A stretch of 64,000 nucleotides of DNA from Burkholderiales bacterium C2. GTDB lineage: Bacteria > Pseudomonadota > Gammaproteobacteria > Burkholderiales > Burkholderiaceae_C. Made by a program: the position numbers and the translations under genes. The notes beneath the pieces are model-generated. The model did not search any database, was not told where the DNA came from, and was given only the letters and a program-made list of their open reading frames with translations. The stretch covers positions 1 through 64,000 of the forward strand of contig SCOI01000015.1 of assembly GCA_005503085.1 (NCBI GenBank), in the 5' to 3' direction. The stretch's first letter is position 1, and every line of letters starts with the position of its first letter. Positions 7,507 through 16,099 of the stretch are shown here, piece after piece.

Positions 7507-8931
7507 ATGTCCCACCGCCTGTATCGCGCCTCCTTCCGGCAACTGCTGCTGCTGGGCTTTCTGCTGATCGCCGGCCTGCTGGCCGCCGCCTCGCTGGGCG
7601 GCCTGTTCACCTTGGAGCGCCTGACGGTGCAAAGCCGCAGCGCCGCCGAGCGCGCGGTGCAGCTGAGCAGCGCCGTGCAGCAGCTGGCCGAGCGCAGCGT
7701 CGCGATGGAGCGGGCCGCGCGACAGTTCCTGGTGCTGGAAGACCCGCTGCTGCGCCGGCGTTTCAACGAGGCGGCCAGCGATGCCGAGGCCGTGCTGCAA
7801 GAGCTGCAGGGCCAGCGGCTCATTCCCGAACGGGCCCAGGCCTGGCGGGCCCAGCTCGATCTGATCCGCCGCCAGCTCGATGCCGCCTGGCGCAGCCGCA
7901 AACGCGAGCAGGATCTGACGGCGCAGTTCCGCGAGCTCGAGGCGCAGACCGTGGCCATCGCCGAGCAGGTGCGCCTGCACACCGAGGCGCGCAACCGCAG
8001 CCTGCAGGAGCAGCTGGAGCAGGGCCGGGTCCGGCTGGGCCAGCAGGTGCTGGGGGCGATCGCGCTGGCGGCGCTGCTCTCACTGGCCTTCGGCTTCTGG
8101 CTGACCCGGCCGCTGCGCCGGCTGGAGCAGGCCATCGTCGGCCTCGGCGAGAACCGGCTCACCGAACCCATCAGCATCCAGGGACCGAGCGACTTGCGCT
8201 CGCTGGGCCAGCGCCTGGACTGGCTGCGCCTGCGCCTGGGTGAGCTGGATGCCGACAAGGCACGCTTTCTGCGCCATATCTCGCATGAGCTGAAGACGCC
8301 ACTGGCGGCGCTGCGCGAGGGCGTGTCGCTGCTGGAAGACGGCGTCACCGGCACGCTGAGCCCGGACCAGCGCGAGGTCGCCCGCATCCTGCGCGACAAC
8401 ACGGCCACCTTGCAGCAGCAGATCGAGGCCTTGCTGCGCTTCAACGCCGCCGCCTTCGAGGCCGGCCGGCTGCAACGCCGCCGCACCGAACTCGGCGCGC
8501 TGATCCAGGCCCTGGTCGAAGCCCAGCGCCTGCAGTGGCAGGCACGGCAATTACTCATTGAGATCGACGGCGGACCGCTGGAGGCCGAGGTGGACCCGGA
8601 CAAGCTGGGCACGGCCCTGGGCAATCTGCTGTCCAATGCGATCCGCTTCAGCCCGCCGGGCCGGGGCATCCGTTTCCATTTGTCGCAACAAGCCGGCCAG
8701 GTCTGCATCGACATTACCGACCAGGGCCCGGGCGTGGCGCCCGCCGACCGTGCCCGGGTGTTTGAGCCCTTCTACCGCGGCGAGCGCCAGCCCGACGATG
8801 CCTTGCGTGGCAGCGGGGTCGGCCTGTCCATCGTGCAGGAATACATTGCCGCCCATGGCGGGCAGATCACGCTGCTGCCCACCGAGCCCGGCGCCCATTT
8901 CAGAATCACGCTACCGCATGCCAGTCCCTGA
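7507..8931 (+). CDS. glrK: Membrane sensor histidine kinase, GlrK/QseE type
   Basis: The 474-residue protein has two membrane segments (about 11-33 and 182-200) bracketing a helical periplasmic domain. A HAMP segment follows, then HisKA with FLRHISHELKTPLAALREG (phospho-acceptor His260). The ATPase domain shows LGNLLSNAIRFSP, DQGPGV and GSGVGLSIVQEYI. In enterobacteria GlrK phosphorylates the sigma-54 activator GlrR and responds to envelope conditions. I assign this identity because the next two genes are a QseG-like lipoprotein and a GlrR-type regulator in the same order as in E. coli. The 3' end overlaps the qseG-like start by 14 nt. Confidence 0.88.
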   Translation: MSHRLYRASFRQLLLLGFLLIAGLLAAASLGGLFTLERLTVQSRSAAERAVQLSSAVQQLAERSVAMERAARQFLVLEDPLLRRRFNEAASDAEAVLQELQGQRLIPERAQAWRAQLDLIRRQLDAAWRSRKREQDLTAQFRELEAQTVAIAEQVRLHTEARNRSLQEQLEQGRVRLGQQVLGAIALAALLSLAFGFWLTRPLRRLEQAIVGLGENRLTEPISIQGPSDLRSLGQRLDWLRLRLGELDADKARFLRHISHELKTPLAALREGVSLLEDGVTGTLSPDQREVARILRDNTATLQQQIEALLRFNAAAFEAGRLQRRRTELGALIQALVEAQRLQWQARQLLIEIDGGPLEAEVDPDKLGTALGNLLSNAIRFSPPGRGIRFHLSQQAGQVCIDITDQGPGVAPADRARVFEPFYRGERQPDDALRGSGVGLSIVQEYIAAHGGQITLLPTEPGAHFRITLPHASP

Positions 8932-9466
8932 CGTCCGCTTACTGTCCGCCCTCGCCATGAGCCTGCTGCTGGGGGCCTGCGCCCAGCCCAAGCCCGAGAT
9001 CCGCGAAGTGCGGGTGCCGGTGCCCGAGGTCCTGCCCGCCGACGCCGCGGCCCGGCAACTGCTGGCCCAGCATGAGCGCCTGCTGAAGCTGAGCGCGGCC
9101 GAGCTGGGCCAGGAGGTGGCGCCCCGCGACGACACCAAGCTGACGCCGGCCGCCGCCACCCAGCTGGCCCTGGCCCTGGCTCTGCATCGCGGCAATGGCG
9201 ATCTGGCACGCGCCCAGGGCCTGCTCGACCAGGTGCTGCGCGACCCCGCGCCCGAGGCCCTGCCCTGGCAGCCGCTGGCGCGGCTGCTGCAGGGCCGTCT
9301 GGCCGAGCAGCGCCGGCTCGAAGAGCAGATCGACAAGCTCAACCAGCAGGCCCGCGACAGCCAGCGCGACAACCAGCGCCGGCTCGACCAGCTCAATGAA
9401 AAGCTCGAGGCGCTGAAGGCCATCGAACGCAGCCTCAACACCCGGCCGGCGGCCACCAAGCCATGA
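8918..9466 (+). CDS. qseG: QseG-like outer membrane lipoprotein
   Basis: The 182-residue lipoprotein starts at the ATG at 8918, inside the end of glrK. An internal ATG at 8957 would also keep the lipobox LLLGAC. The mature part is helical and ends with a charged coiled coil rich in Gln, Arg and Leu (about 130-175). In enterobacteria QseG sits between glrK and glrR and stimulates the kinase from the outer membrane. Sequence similarity in this family is low, so the name rests mainly on position, size, lipobox and coiled coil. The last 4 nt overlap glrR. Confidence 0.7.
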   Translation: MPVPDVRLLSALAMSLLLGACAQPKPEIREVRVPVPEVLPADAAARQLLAQHERLLKLSAAELGQEVAPRDDTKLTPAAATQLALALALHRGNGDLARAQGLLDQVLRDPAPEALPWQPLARLLQGRLAEQRRLEEQIDKLNQQARDSQRDNQRRLDQLNEKLEALKAIERSLNTRPAATKP

Positions 9467-10830
9467 ACAACGGCGCCCGCCTGTTGCTGGTCGATGACGA
9501 CGCCGACCTCTTGAAGCTGCTGTCGATGCGATTGAGCGCCGCCGGCTACCAGGTCACGCCGGTGGGCAGCGCCGAAGCCGCACTGGCCCAGATTGCGGTG
9601 CAGCGCCCGCATCTGGTGCTCAGCGATGTGCAACTGCCGGGCAAGGACGGCCTGGCCCTGTTCGACGCGATCCGCGAGCGCCACCCGGCGCTGCCGGTGA
9701 TACTGCTGACGGCCCACGGCACCATCCCCGACGCGGTCGAGGCCACCGCGCGCGGTGTCTACACCTATCTGACCAAGCCCTTTGACGGCAAAGCGCTGCT
9801 GGACACCATCGCCCAGGCGCTGGCGCTGGCCGCGCCCGAGGTCGACGCGCCCGAGCAGGACAGCGCCGCCTGGCGCGCCCCCATCGTCAGCCGCTCCAAT
9901 GTGATGGCCGAGTTGCTGGCCGAAGCCAAGCTGGTGGCCGCCTCGCAGGCCAGCATCCTGATACGCGGTGAGAGCGGCAGCGGCAAGGAGTTGCTGGCCC
10001 GCGCCATCCACAATGTCAGCCCGCGCGAGGGCCGGCCCTTTGTCGCGGTCAATTGCGGCGCGATCCCCGAGCCGCTGCTGGAATCCGAGCTGTTCGGCCA
10101 CGTCAAGGGCGCCTTCACCGGCGCGGTGGCGAATCACCGCGGCCTGTTCCAGGCGGCCCATGGCGGCACGCTCTTCCTCGACGAGATCGGCGACATGCCG
10201 CTGCCGCTGCAGGTCAAGCTCCTGCGCGTGCTGCAGGAGCGGCTGGTGCGGCCGGTCGGCGCCAGCGACGCGATCCCGGTCGATGTGCGCATTCTGTCGG
10301 CCACGCACCGCGACCTGGACGCGGCGATGGCCGAGGGCTTGTTCCGCGAGGACCTGTACTACCGGCTCAATGTCGTCACGCTGGCGCTGCCGACCCTGGC
10401 CGAGCGGCGCGAGGACATTCCGCTGCTGGCCCAGCACTTCCTGAGCAAGCTGGCCGACAAATACGACAAGCGTCTGAACGGCTTCGCGCCCGAGGCGCTG
10501 AAGGCGCTCAGCACCGCCGCCTGGCCCGGCAATGTGCGCCAGCTGCACAACGTCGTCGAACAGGTCAGCGCGCTGGCCACCACGCCGCTGATCCCGCTGT
10601 CGCTGGTACAGCGGGCCTTGCGCGTGCCCAGCATGGAAGTGCTGAACTATGCCCAGGCGCGCCAGCGCTTCGAGCACGAGTACCTGGTCGGCCTGCTGAA
10701 GCTGACCGACGGCAATGTGGCCGATGCCGCCCGCCTGGCCGACCGCAACCGCACCGAGTTCTACCGCCTGCTGCAAAAGCATGGGCTGACGCCGGGCCTG
10801 TTCCGCACGGATGGCCCGGTCGCTGAATAG
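9463..10830 (+). CDS. glrR: Sigma-54-dependent response regulator, GlrR type
   Basis: The 455-residue protein has a receiver domain (LLLVDDDADLL, phospho-Asp55 in LVLSDVQLPG, TKPFDG). The AAA+ domain follows, with Walker A GESGSGKE at 169-176 and the sigma-54 contact loop GAFTGA at 216-221. A Fis-type helix-turn-helix closes it (VADAARLADRNRTEFYRLLQK). It activates sigma-54 RNA polymerase from upstream sites after phosphorylation by GlrK. The start overlaps qseG by 4 nt. The region directly after the gene carries two candidate GlrR sites and a -24/-12 promoter before opgG, so opgGH is the likely local target. The first of those sites overlaps the glrR stop codon. Confidence 0.93.
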   Translation: MNNGARLLLVDDDADLLKLLSMRLSAAGYQVTPVGSAEAALAQIAVQRPHLVLSDVQLPGKDGLALFDAIRERHPALPVILLTAHGTIPDAVEATARGVYTYLTKPFDGKALLDTIAQALALAAPEVDAPEQDSAAWRAPIVSRSNVMAELLAEAKLVAASQASILIRGESGSGKELLARAIHNVSPREGRPFVAVNCGAIPEPLLESELFGHVKGAFTGAVANHRGLFQAAHGGTLFLDEIGDMPLPLQVKLLRVLQERLVRPVGASDAIPVDVRILSATHRDLDAAMAEGLFREDLYYRLNVVTLALPTLAERREDIPLLAQHFLSKLADKYDKRLNGFAPEALKALSTAAWPGNVRQLHNVVEQVSALATTPLIPLSLVQRALRVPSMEVLNYAQARQRFEHEYLVGLLKLTDGNVADAARLADRNRTEFYRLLQKHGLTPGLFRTDGPVAE

Positions 10831-10835
10831 CGACA
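10818..10835. promoter_or_regulatory. Candidate GlrR binding site 2 (GGTC-N10-GACA)
   Basis: GGTC (10818-10821) and GACA (10832-10835) are separated by exactly 10 nt and span the glrR stop codon. This is one mismatch from TGTC-N10-GACA, the motif I recall for E. coli GlrR at glmY. Its centre lies 66 bp from the perfect site downstream, a little over six helical turns. Confidence 0.6.
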
Positions 10836-10851
10836 GCGCTTTTCCCTTGTG

Positions 10852-10864
10852 AATCAATCACTTG
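10852..10864 (+). promoter_or_regulatory. Candidate IHF site
   Basis: AATCAATCACTTG matches the IHF consensus WATCAANNNNTTR at every defined position. It lies between the two candidate GlrR sites and about 130 bp before the expected transcription start. IHF bending commonly assists sigma-54 activators, including GlrR at E. coli glmY. Confidence 0.6.
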
Positions 10865-10883
10865 GCGAATAGACCCCGGGTCT

Positions 10884-10901
10884 TGTCGCTGCCCGGCGAC
10901 A
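10884..10901. promoter_or_regulatory. Candidate GlrR binding site 1 (TGTC-N10-GACA)
   Basis: TGTC (10884-10887) and GACA (10898-10901) are separated by exactly 10 nt, a perfect match to the recalled E. coli GlrR motif. The centre is about 96 bp upstream of the predicted sigma-54 start, a normal distance for an enhancer site. Confidence 0.72.
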
Positions 10902-10962
10902 CATCGGCCGCCCAATTTCGGGCAAGCAAATTTAAGCTGGTGATTTAAAAGGAAATTTTCCT

Positions 10963-10978
10963 TGGTACGGGTCTTGCA
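10963..10978 (+). promoter_or_regulatory. Sigma-54 (-24/-12) promoter of opgGH
   Basis: TGGTAC-N5-TTGCA matches the sigma-54 consensus TGGCAC-N5-TTGCW with one change. The invariant GG (10964-10965) and GC (10976-10977) are 10 nt apart, the required spacing. The expected start is 12 nt after the C, at 10989-10990, which coincides with the opgG ATG. A transcript from here would be leaderless or nearly so. Upstream of it lie an AT-rich stretch and a GGAAA/TTTCC palindrome near 10950. Confidence 0.75.
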
Positions 10979-10989
10979 CAGAGACCCGT

Positions 10990-12501
10990 ATGCAGATTTC
11001 TTTTTCCCTACGCCACGCACTGGGCCTGTCGGCCCTGCTGGCCCTGGGTTCGGCCCAGGCTTTCGACTTCGAGGACGTCGCGGCCCAAGCGAAGCAGCTG
11101 GCCGGCAAGCCCTACCAGGCGCCGGCCGACACGCTGCCCAGCGAGCTGAAGACTCTCAGCTACGACCAGATCCGCGATATCCGTTTCAAACCCGAGCGCG
11201 CGCTGTGGCGCGGCGAGAAGCTGCCCTTCGAGCTGGCCTTCTTCCATCTGGGCAAGTTCCAGACGCAGCCGGTGCGCATCAACGAAGTCACGCCCCAGGG
11301 CGCGCGCCCGGTCAGCTTCAAGCGCGAGGACTTCGACTACGGCAAGAACAAGCTCTCCTACCAAGGCTTTAGCGATCTGGGCTTTGCCGGCTTTCGCGCC
11401 CATTACGCGCTGAACAACCCGCAGTACAAGGACGAGCTGGTCGTCTTCCTGGGCGCCAGCTATCTGCGCGCGCTCGGCGCCGGCCAGCATTACGGCCTGT
11501 CGGCACGCGGCCTGGCGATCGACACGGTCGGTGGCAAGGGCGAGGAGTTTCCCCGCTTCACCGAGTTCTGGATCGAGCGTCCCAAGGCCGATGCCAAGTC
11601 GCTGACGGTCTACGCCCTGCTCGACTCGCCACGCGCCAGCGGCGCCTACCAGTTCACGATACGTCCCGGCGGCAACACCGTGATGGACGTGCGCAGCCGA
11701 TTGTTCCTGCGCGGCCCGGTTGCGACCCTGGCGCTGGCGCCGCTGACCAGCATGTATATGTTTGGCGAGAACCAGCCGCACCGGACCGACTTCCGCCCCG
11801 AGGTGCACGACTCCGACGGCTTGATGGTGGCCACGGCCGAAGGCGAATGGATCTGGCGCCCGCTGATCAACCCGGCTGGCACGCTGACCACCTCGTTTGC
11901 GATGAAGGGTCTGCGTGGCTTCGGCCTGATGCAGCGCGACCGCGCCTTCAGCAACTATGAGGACACCGAGGCCCGCTACGAGCAGCGGCCCAGCGCCTGG
12001 GTCGAGCCGGTCGGCGACTGGGGACCGGGCCGCGTCGAGCTGATGCTGCTGCACACGCCGGACGAGACCAATGACAACGTGGTCGCCTACTGGGTGCCCG
12101 AGAAGACGCCGGCCCCGGGCCAGGCACTGGACTTCAGCTACCGCCTGCATATGCAGGGCGAGGCCCAGCAGCGCCCGCCCGGCGCCTGGGCGACGCAGAG
12201 CCGGGCCGGCCGCGGCTTCGCCGAGCTGGCCGCCAACGAGCAGCAGTTCATCGTCGATTTCCAGGGCCCGTCGCTGGCCAAGCTGCCGCCCGACGCCACC
12301 GTGAAGGCCGTGCTCAGCAGCGATGCCAACGGCCGCATCACCGAGAGCAATGCCTACCGCAACCCGGTCACCGGCGCCTGGCGCATGACCGTGCGTGTTC
12401 AGCAACTCCGCCCCACGCAAGCCACCGAGCTGCGCGGTTTTCTGCAACACGATGACAACGTACTGACGGAAACATGGAGCACCATCCTTCCCCCCCGCTG
12501 A
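10990..12501 (+). CDS. opgG: Glucan biosynthesis protein G (periplasmic)
   Basis: OpgG is a periplasmic protein needed to make osmoregulated periplasmic glucans. It acts on the beta-1,2 backbone released by OpgH. The protein has 503 residues, close to the usual 500-510. It starts with a cleavable signal (MQISFSLRHALGLSALLALGSAQA) and shows family blocks such as YDQIRDIRFKPERALWRG, GKGEEFPRFTEFWIERP and TSMYMFGENQPHR. The stop overlaps opgH by one base. A sigma-54 promoter whose start falls on the ATG precedes it. A GAGA (10981-10984) could be the ribosome site only for transcripts that begin further upstream. Confidence 0.95.
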   Translation: MQISFSLRHALGLSALLALGSAQAFDFEDVAAQAKQLAGKPYQAPADTLPSELKTLSYDQIRDIRFKPERALWRGEKLPFELAFFHLGKFQTQPVRINEVTPQGARPVSFKREDFDYGKNKLSYQGFSDLGFAGFRAHYALNNPQYKDELVVFLGASYLRALGAGQHYGLSARGLAIDTVGGKGEEFPRFTEFWIERPKADAKSLTVYALLDSPRASGAYQFTIRPGGNTVMDVRSRLFLRGPVATLALAPLTSMYMFGENQPHRTDFRPEVHDSDGLMVATAEGEWIWRPLINPAGTLTTSFAMKGLRGFGLMQRDRAFSNYEDTEARYEQRPSAWVEPVGDWGPGRVELMLLHTPDETNDNVVAYWVPEKTPAPGQALDFSYRLHMQGEAQQRPPGAWATQSRAGRGFAELAANEQQFIVDFQGPSLAKLPPDATVKAVLSSDANGRITESNAYRNPVTGAWRMTVRVQQLRPTQATELRGFLQHDDNVLTETWSTILPPR

Positions 12502-14339
12502 TGAGCAGCCGAGCGCTGCCGCTGAGCCAGACCGCGCCGCCCATGCTGCGCGGCTCGATGGCTCCCCGCCCCTGGGGCCAGCCCCAGCCCGCCACCGCTG
12601 CGCCCGTGATCGAGGCCGCACCCTGGGAAAAAGCCGCACAGCGGCGCCGCCGCGCGCTGATGTTCAGCACGCTGGTGGCCACCGCGCTGGCCACCACGGT
12701 GCTGGCCCGTTCGCAACCGGCGCTGGCCGAGTCCGGCTGGCACTGGCTGCACATGGGTCTGTTCGCGCTGCTGTTCGCCTGGGTCAGCGCCGGCTGCGTC
12801 ACCGCCGTGATGGGCTTCTGGGTGACGCTGCACGGCGACCCGCATGCGATGTCGCGCCAAGGCACCGGCCTGCAACCGATCTCGGCCGATGCCAAGACCG
12901 CGCTGATCATGCCGATCTGCAACGAGAACGTCGCCACCGTGGTCGCCGGCTTGCGTGCCACCTGCGAATCGCTGGCGGCCTCGGGTGCGCTGCGCTTGTT
13001 CGACGTCTTCCTGCTGTCCGACAGCAGTGACCCGGCCGTGCGCGCCGAGGAGCAGCGGGCCTGGGCCCAGTTGCGCGAGCGCTTCGCTGGCCAGGGCCGC
13101 ATCCACTACCGCTGGCGTGCCCGCCGCAGCAAGAAGAAGGCCGGCAATGTGGCCGACTTCTGCCGTCGCTGGGGCCGGCTCTACCGCTATATGGTGGTGC
13201 TGGACGCCGACAGTGTGATGAGCGGCGACTGCCTCCTGAGCCTGGTGCGCCTGATGGAGGCTCACCCGAGCGCAGGCATCATGCAGGCCGCCCCGCAGGC
13301 CTGCGGCCACGACACCTTGCACGCCCGCGCCCAGCAGTTCGCCGGCCGCGTGACCGGCCGCTTGTTCACCGCCGGCATGCAGTACTGGCAGCTCGGCGAG
13401 GCGCATTACTGGGGCCACAACGCCATCATCCGCGTCGAGCCTTTCATGAAGCATTGCGGCCTCGCGCCGCTGAACGGTCAGCCGGTGATGTCGCACGACT
13501 TCGTCGAGGCCGCGCTGATGCGCCGCGCCGGCTATCACGTCTGGCTGGTACACGATCTGCAGGGCAGCTACGAGCAGCAGCCGCCCCATCTGCTGGCCGA
13601 GCTGCAACGCGACCGTCGCTGGTGCGGCGGCAATCTGCAGAATGCGCGCCTGATCAGGGAGCCCGGCCTGCACCCCGTGCACCGCGCGATGCTGCTGACC
13701 GGCGCGATGGCCTATGCCTCCGCCCCGCTGTGGCTGCTCTATGTGGGCCTGGGCGCGGTGTTGTGGATGAATGGTGGCAATGACAGCTTTGTGCCTCCGG
13801 GCGGCTTCGGCATCGGCGTGCTGGGCTTGTGGACCGGCACGATCGCGATGCTGGTGCTGCCGCGCGTGCTGGGCGTGCTGGCGGTGTTGCTGAAGGGCGA
13901 GCAGTCGCAGTTCGGTGGCACGGCGGCGCTGCTGGGCAGCACGCTGGTCGAGGCCGGCATGTCGGTGCTGCAGGCACCGCTGCGCATGGCCGCACACACC
14001 GTCTTCGTCATCGGCGCTCTGACGGGCCTGAAGCTGGAATGGAAATCGCCCCCGCGCGAGGCCAGCGACGTCAGCTGGCGCGAGGCCGCCGCGAGCTTTG
14101 CGCTGCCCGGCACCGCCGTGCTGGGCTTGTGCGCGCTGCTGGCCGCGCTGCAGCCGAGCACCTTGCTGTGGATCGCGCCGATGGCGCTGCCGCTGCTGCT
14201 GGCCGTGCCGATCACGGTGTTCAGCAGCCGGGTCAAGCTCGGTGCGCGCTTGCGCGAGGCCCGCCTGCTGCTGATCCCGGAGGAGACCCGCGCGCCGACG
14301 GTGCTGCGGCGCGCCTGGACTTATGCCTTAAGCAGCTGA
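12501..14339 (+). CDS. opgH: Glucans biosynthesis glucosyltransferase H
   Basis: OpgH is the inner-membrane glycosyltransferase (family GT2) that makes the glucan backbone from UDP-glucose. I chose the ATG at 12501, which overlaps the opgG stop as TGATG and gives 612 residues. An in-frame ATG at 12474 would add nine residues. Visible elements are membrane segments near the N-terminus, [12 protein letters not shown] with the metal-binding Asp-x-Asp, and the processivity motif [12 protein letters not shown]. Several further membrane segments follow residue 400. It is shorter than the about 850-residue E. coli protein, mainly at the N-terminus. Its 3' end overlaps the convergent lipA by 12 nt, and no terminator is visible. 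Confidence 0.94.
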   Translation: MSSRALPLSQTAPPMLRGSMAPRPWGQPQPATAAPVIEAAPWEKAAQRRRRALMFSTLVATALATTVLARSQPALAESGWHWLHMGLFALLFAWVSAGCVTAVMGFWVTLHGDPHAMSRQGTGLQPISADAKTALIMPICNENVATVVAGLRATCESLAASGALRLFDVFLLSDSSDPAVRAEEQRAWAQLRERFAGQGRIHYRWRARRSKKKAGNVADFCRRWGRLYRYMVVLDADSVMSGDCLLSLVRLMEAHPSAGIMQAAPQACGHDTLHARAQQFAGRVTGRLFTAGMQYWQLGEAHYWGHNAIIRVEPFMKHCGLAPLNGQPVMSHDFVEAALMRRAGYHVWLVHDLQGSYEQQPPHLLAELQRDRRWCGGNLQNARLIREPGLHPVHRAMLLTGAMAYASAPLWLLYVGLGAVLWMNGGNDSFVPPGGFGIGVLGLWTGTIAMLVLPRVLGVLAVLLKGEQSQFGGTAALLGSTLVEAGMSVLQAPLRMAAHTVFVIGALTGLKLEWKSPPREASDVSWREAAASFALPGTAVLGLCALLAALQPSTLLWIAPMALPLLLAVPITVFSSRVKLGARLREARLLLIPEETRAPTVLRRAWTYALSS

Positions 14340-15320
14340 AACCCCGGCCGCATGCGCCTGCTGGTCGGCGTGGTAGCTGGAACGCACCATCGCGCCGACC
14401 GCCGCATGGCTGAAGCCCATCTTGTAGGCTTCTTCCTCGATCATCTTGAAGGTGTCGGGGTGCACATAGCGGCGCACCGGCAGGTGGTGGCCCGAGGGGG
14501 CCAGGTATTGCCCGACGGTCAGCATGTCGATGTTGTGGGCACGCATATCCCGCATCACCTGCAGGATTTCTTCATCGGTCTCACCCAGACCGACCATGAT
14601 GCCGCTCTTGGTCGGCACGCCAGGCACGGCTTCCTTGAAGCGCTTCAGCAGATCAAGGCTGAACTGGTAGTCCGAACCCGGGCGCGCTTCCTTGTACAGG
14701 CGCGGCGCGGTTTCCAGGTTGTGGTTCATCACGTCCGGCGGTGCGGCCTTCAGGATGTCCAGCGCGCGGTCGGCGCGGCCACGGAAGTCGGGCACCAGCA
14801 CCTCGATCTGGGTAGAGGGGCTCAGCTCGCGGACCTTGGTGATGCATTCGGCGAAGTGACCGGCGCCGCCATCGCGCAGATCGTCGCGGTCGACGCTGGT
14901 GATCACGACGTACTTCAGCTTCAGCGCGGCAATGGTCTTGGCCAGGTTCAGCGGCTCGTCGACATCGAGCGGATCGGGCCGGCCATGGCCGACATCGCAG
15001 AAGGGGCAGCGCCGCGTGCACTTGTCGCCCATGATCATGAAAGTGGCCGTGCCCTTGCCGAAGCATTCACCGATATTCGGGCAGGAGGCTTCCTCGCAGA
15101 CGGTATGCAGCTTGTGCTCGCGCAGGATCTGCTTGATCTCGTAGAAGCGGGTGCTCGGCGAGCCGGCCTTGACGCGTATCCAGTCGGGCTTTTTCAGCAT
15201 CTCGCCGACCGGCACGATCTTGATCGGGATGCGCGCGGTCTTGGCCTGGGCCTTTTGCTTCGCGGTGGCGTCGTAGTCGGCGGCGTCCTGCGCCTGGTGA
15301 ATCACATTCTCGGTTGCCAT
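14328..15320 (-). CDS. lipA: Lipoyl synthase
   Basis: LipA inserts two sulfurs into protein-bound octanoyl groups to make lipoyl cofactor. It is a radical-SAM enzyme with two 4Fe-4S clusters. The auxiliary cluster cysteines are Cys75, Cys80 and Cys86 in [12 protein letters not shown]. The SAM cluster cysteines are Cys101, Cys105 and Cys108 in CTRRCPFC. The C-terminal RSSYHA supplies the conserved serine. The length of 330 residues is typical. It follows lipB by 17 nt in the same direction, so the two are one transcription unit. The end overlaps convergent opgH. Confidence 0.97.
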   Translation of the reverse strand: MATENVIHQAQDAADYDATAKQKAQAKTARIPIKIVPVGEMLKKPDWIRVKAGSPSTRFYEIKQILREHKLHTVCEEASCPNIGECFGKGTATFMIMGDKCTRRCPFCDVGHGRPDPLDVDEPLNLAKTIAALKLKYVVITSVDRDDLRDGGAGHFAECITKVRELSPSTQIEVLVPDFRGRADRALDILKAAPPDVMNHNLETAPRLYKEARPGSDYQFSLDLLKRFKEAVPGVPTKSGIMVGLGETDEEILQVMRDMRAHNIDMLTVGQYLAPSGHHLPVRRYVHPDTFKMIEEEAYKMGFSHAAVGAMVRSSYHADQQAHAAGVSAA

Positions 15321-15337
15321 GGCCTCAGCTCTTGTTA

Positions 15338-16006
15338 TCAGCGCGACAACTGGGCGGCAAGCCGCTCGCCGAAGCGCTGGGCCACCGTGGGCCAGTCCGT
15401 AGAAACCCCGATTCTAGCGAGGTCGACCGTCTCGAGCCCGGCATAGCCACAGGGGTTGATGCCCAGGAAGGGTTGCAGGTCCATCGCCACATTGAGCGCG
15501 GCACCGTGGTAGGTGCAGTGCCGGCTGACCTTCAGCCCCAGCGCCGCGATCTTGCCCAGGCCCTTGAAGGGGTCCAGCTGGTCGGCCGGGCCGGTCAGCG
15601 CGCCGTGGGCGCCGGGGTCATCAAGCCGCACATAGATGCCCGGCGCGCCGCCGACGCGGTGGCCGGTGACGCCGAAGCTGTCCAGGGTCTGTATCAGCGC
15701 GGCCTCCAGCCGGAACACATACTCCTTGACGAAGATGCCCAGGCGCTTCAGGTCCACCAGCGGATAGGCCACCACCTGGCCGGGGCCGTGATAGGTGACC
15801 TGGCCGCCGCGATTCGTCTGCACGACCGGAATGCCGCCGGGGTTCAGCAGATGGTCGGCCTTGCCGGCCAGGCCTTGCGTATAAGTGGGCGCGTGCTCAC
15901 ACAGCCACAGCTCGTCCTCGGTGTCGGGGCCGCGCGCCTCGGTGAAGTCGCGCATCGCCTGCAGGGTGCTCTCGTAGTCCACCCGGCCCAGTGTTTTCAC
16001 AATCAT
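15338..16006 (-). CDS. lipB: Octanoyl-[ACP]:protein N-octanoyltransferase
   Basis: LipB moves octanoate from ACP to the lipoyl domains of the 2-oxoacid dehydrogenases and the glycine cleavage system. The 222-residue protein shows [18 protein letters not shown], the catalytic Lys152 in [10 protein letters not shown] and the catalytic Cys186 in [11 protein letters not shown]. It is directly upstream of lipA. In many proteobacteria ybeD lies just upstream. Here a plus-strand Sel1 gene has come between lipB and ybeD. Confidence 0.96.
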   Translation of the reverse strand: MIVKTLGRVDYESTLQAMRDFTEARGPDTEDELWLCEHAPTYTQGLAGKADHLLNPGGIPVVQTNRGGQVTYHGPGQVVAYPLVDLKRLGIFVKEYVFRLEAALIQTLDSFGVTGHRVGGAPGIYVRLDDPGAHGALTGPADQLDPFKGLGKIAALGLKVSRHCTYHGAALNVAMDLQPFLGINPCGYAGLETVDLARIGVSTDWPTVAQRFGERLAAQLSR

Positions 16007-16099
16007 GGAGGGATGGTAGCGCCGGGCCGTAAGGCCTGGCTGCAGTCAGGCGACTGCATTTGAGTTAGTGTTGCTGCATCCAGCCCTGGAGATTCACTC

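Noticed and set aside
5773-7980. 735-codon minus-strand frame opposite the kinase-like and tlpA genes
   Set aside because: Gln/Ala/Gly-rich translation without motifs. It is the antisense of well-supported genes.
8911-10857. 648-codon minus-strand frame opposite qseG and glrR
   Set aside because: GlrR on the plus strand has all its catalytic motifs. The antisense product has none.
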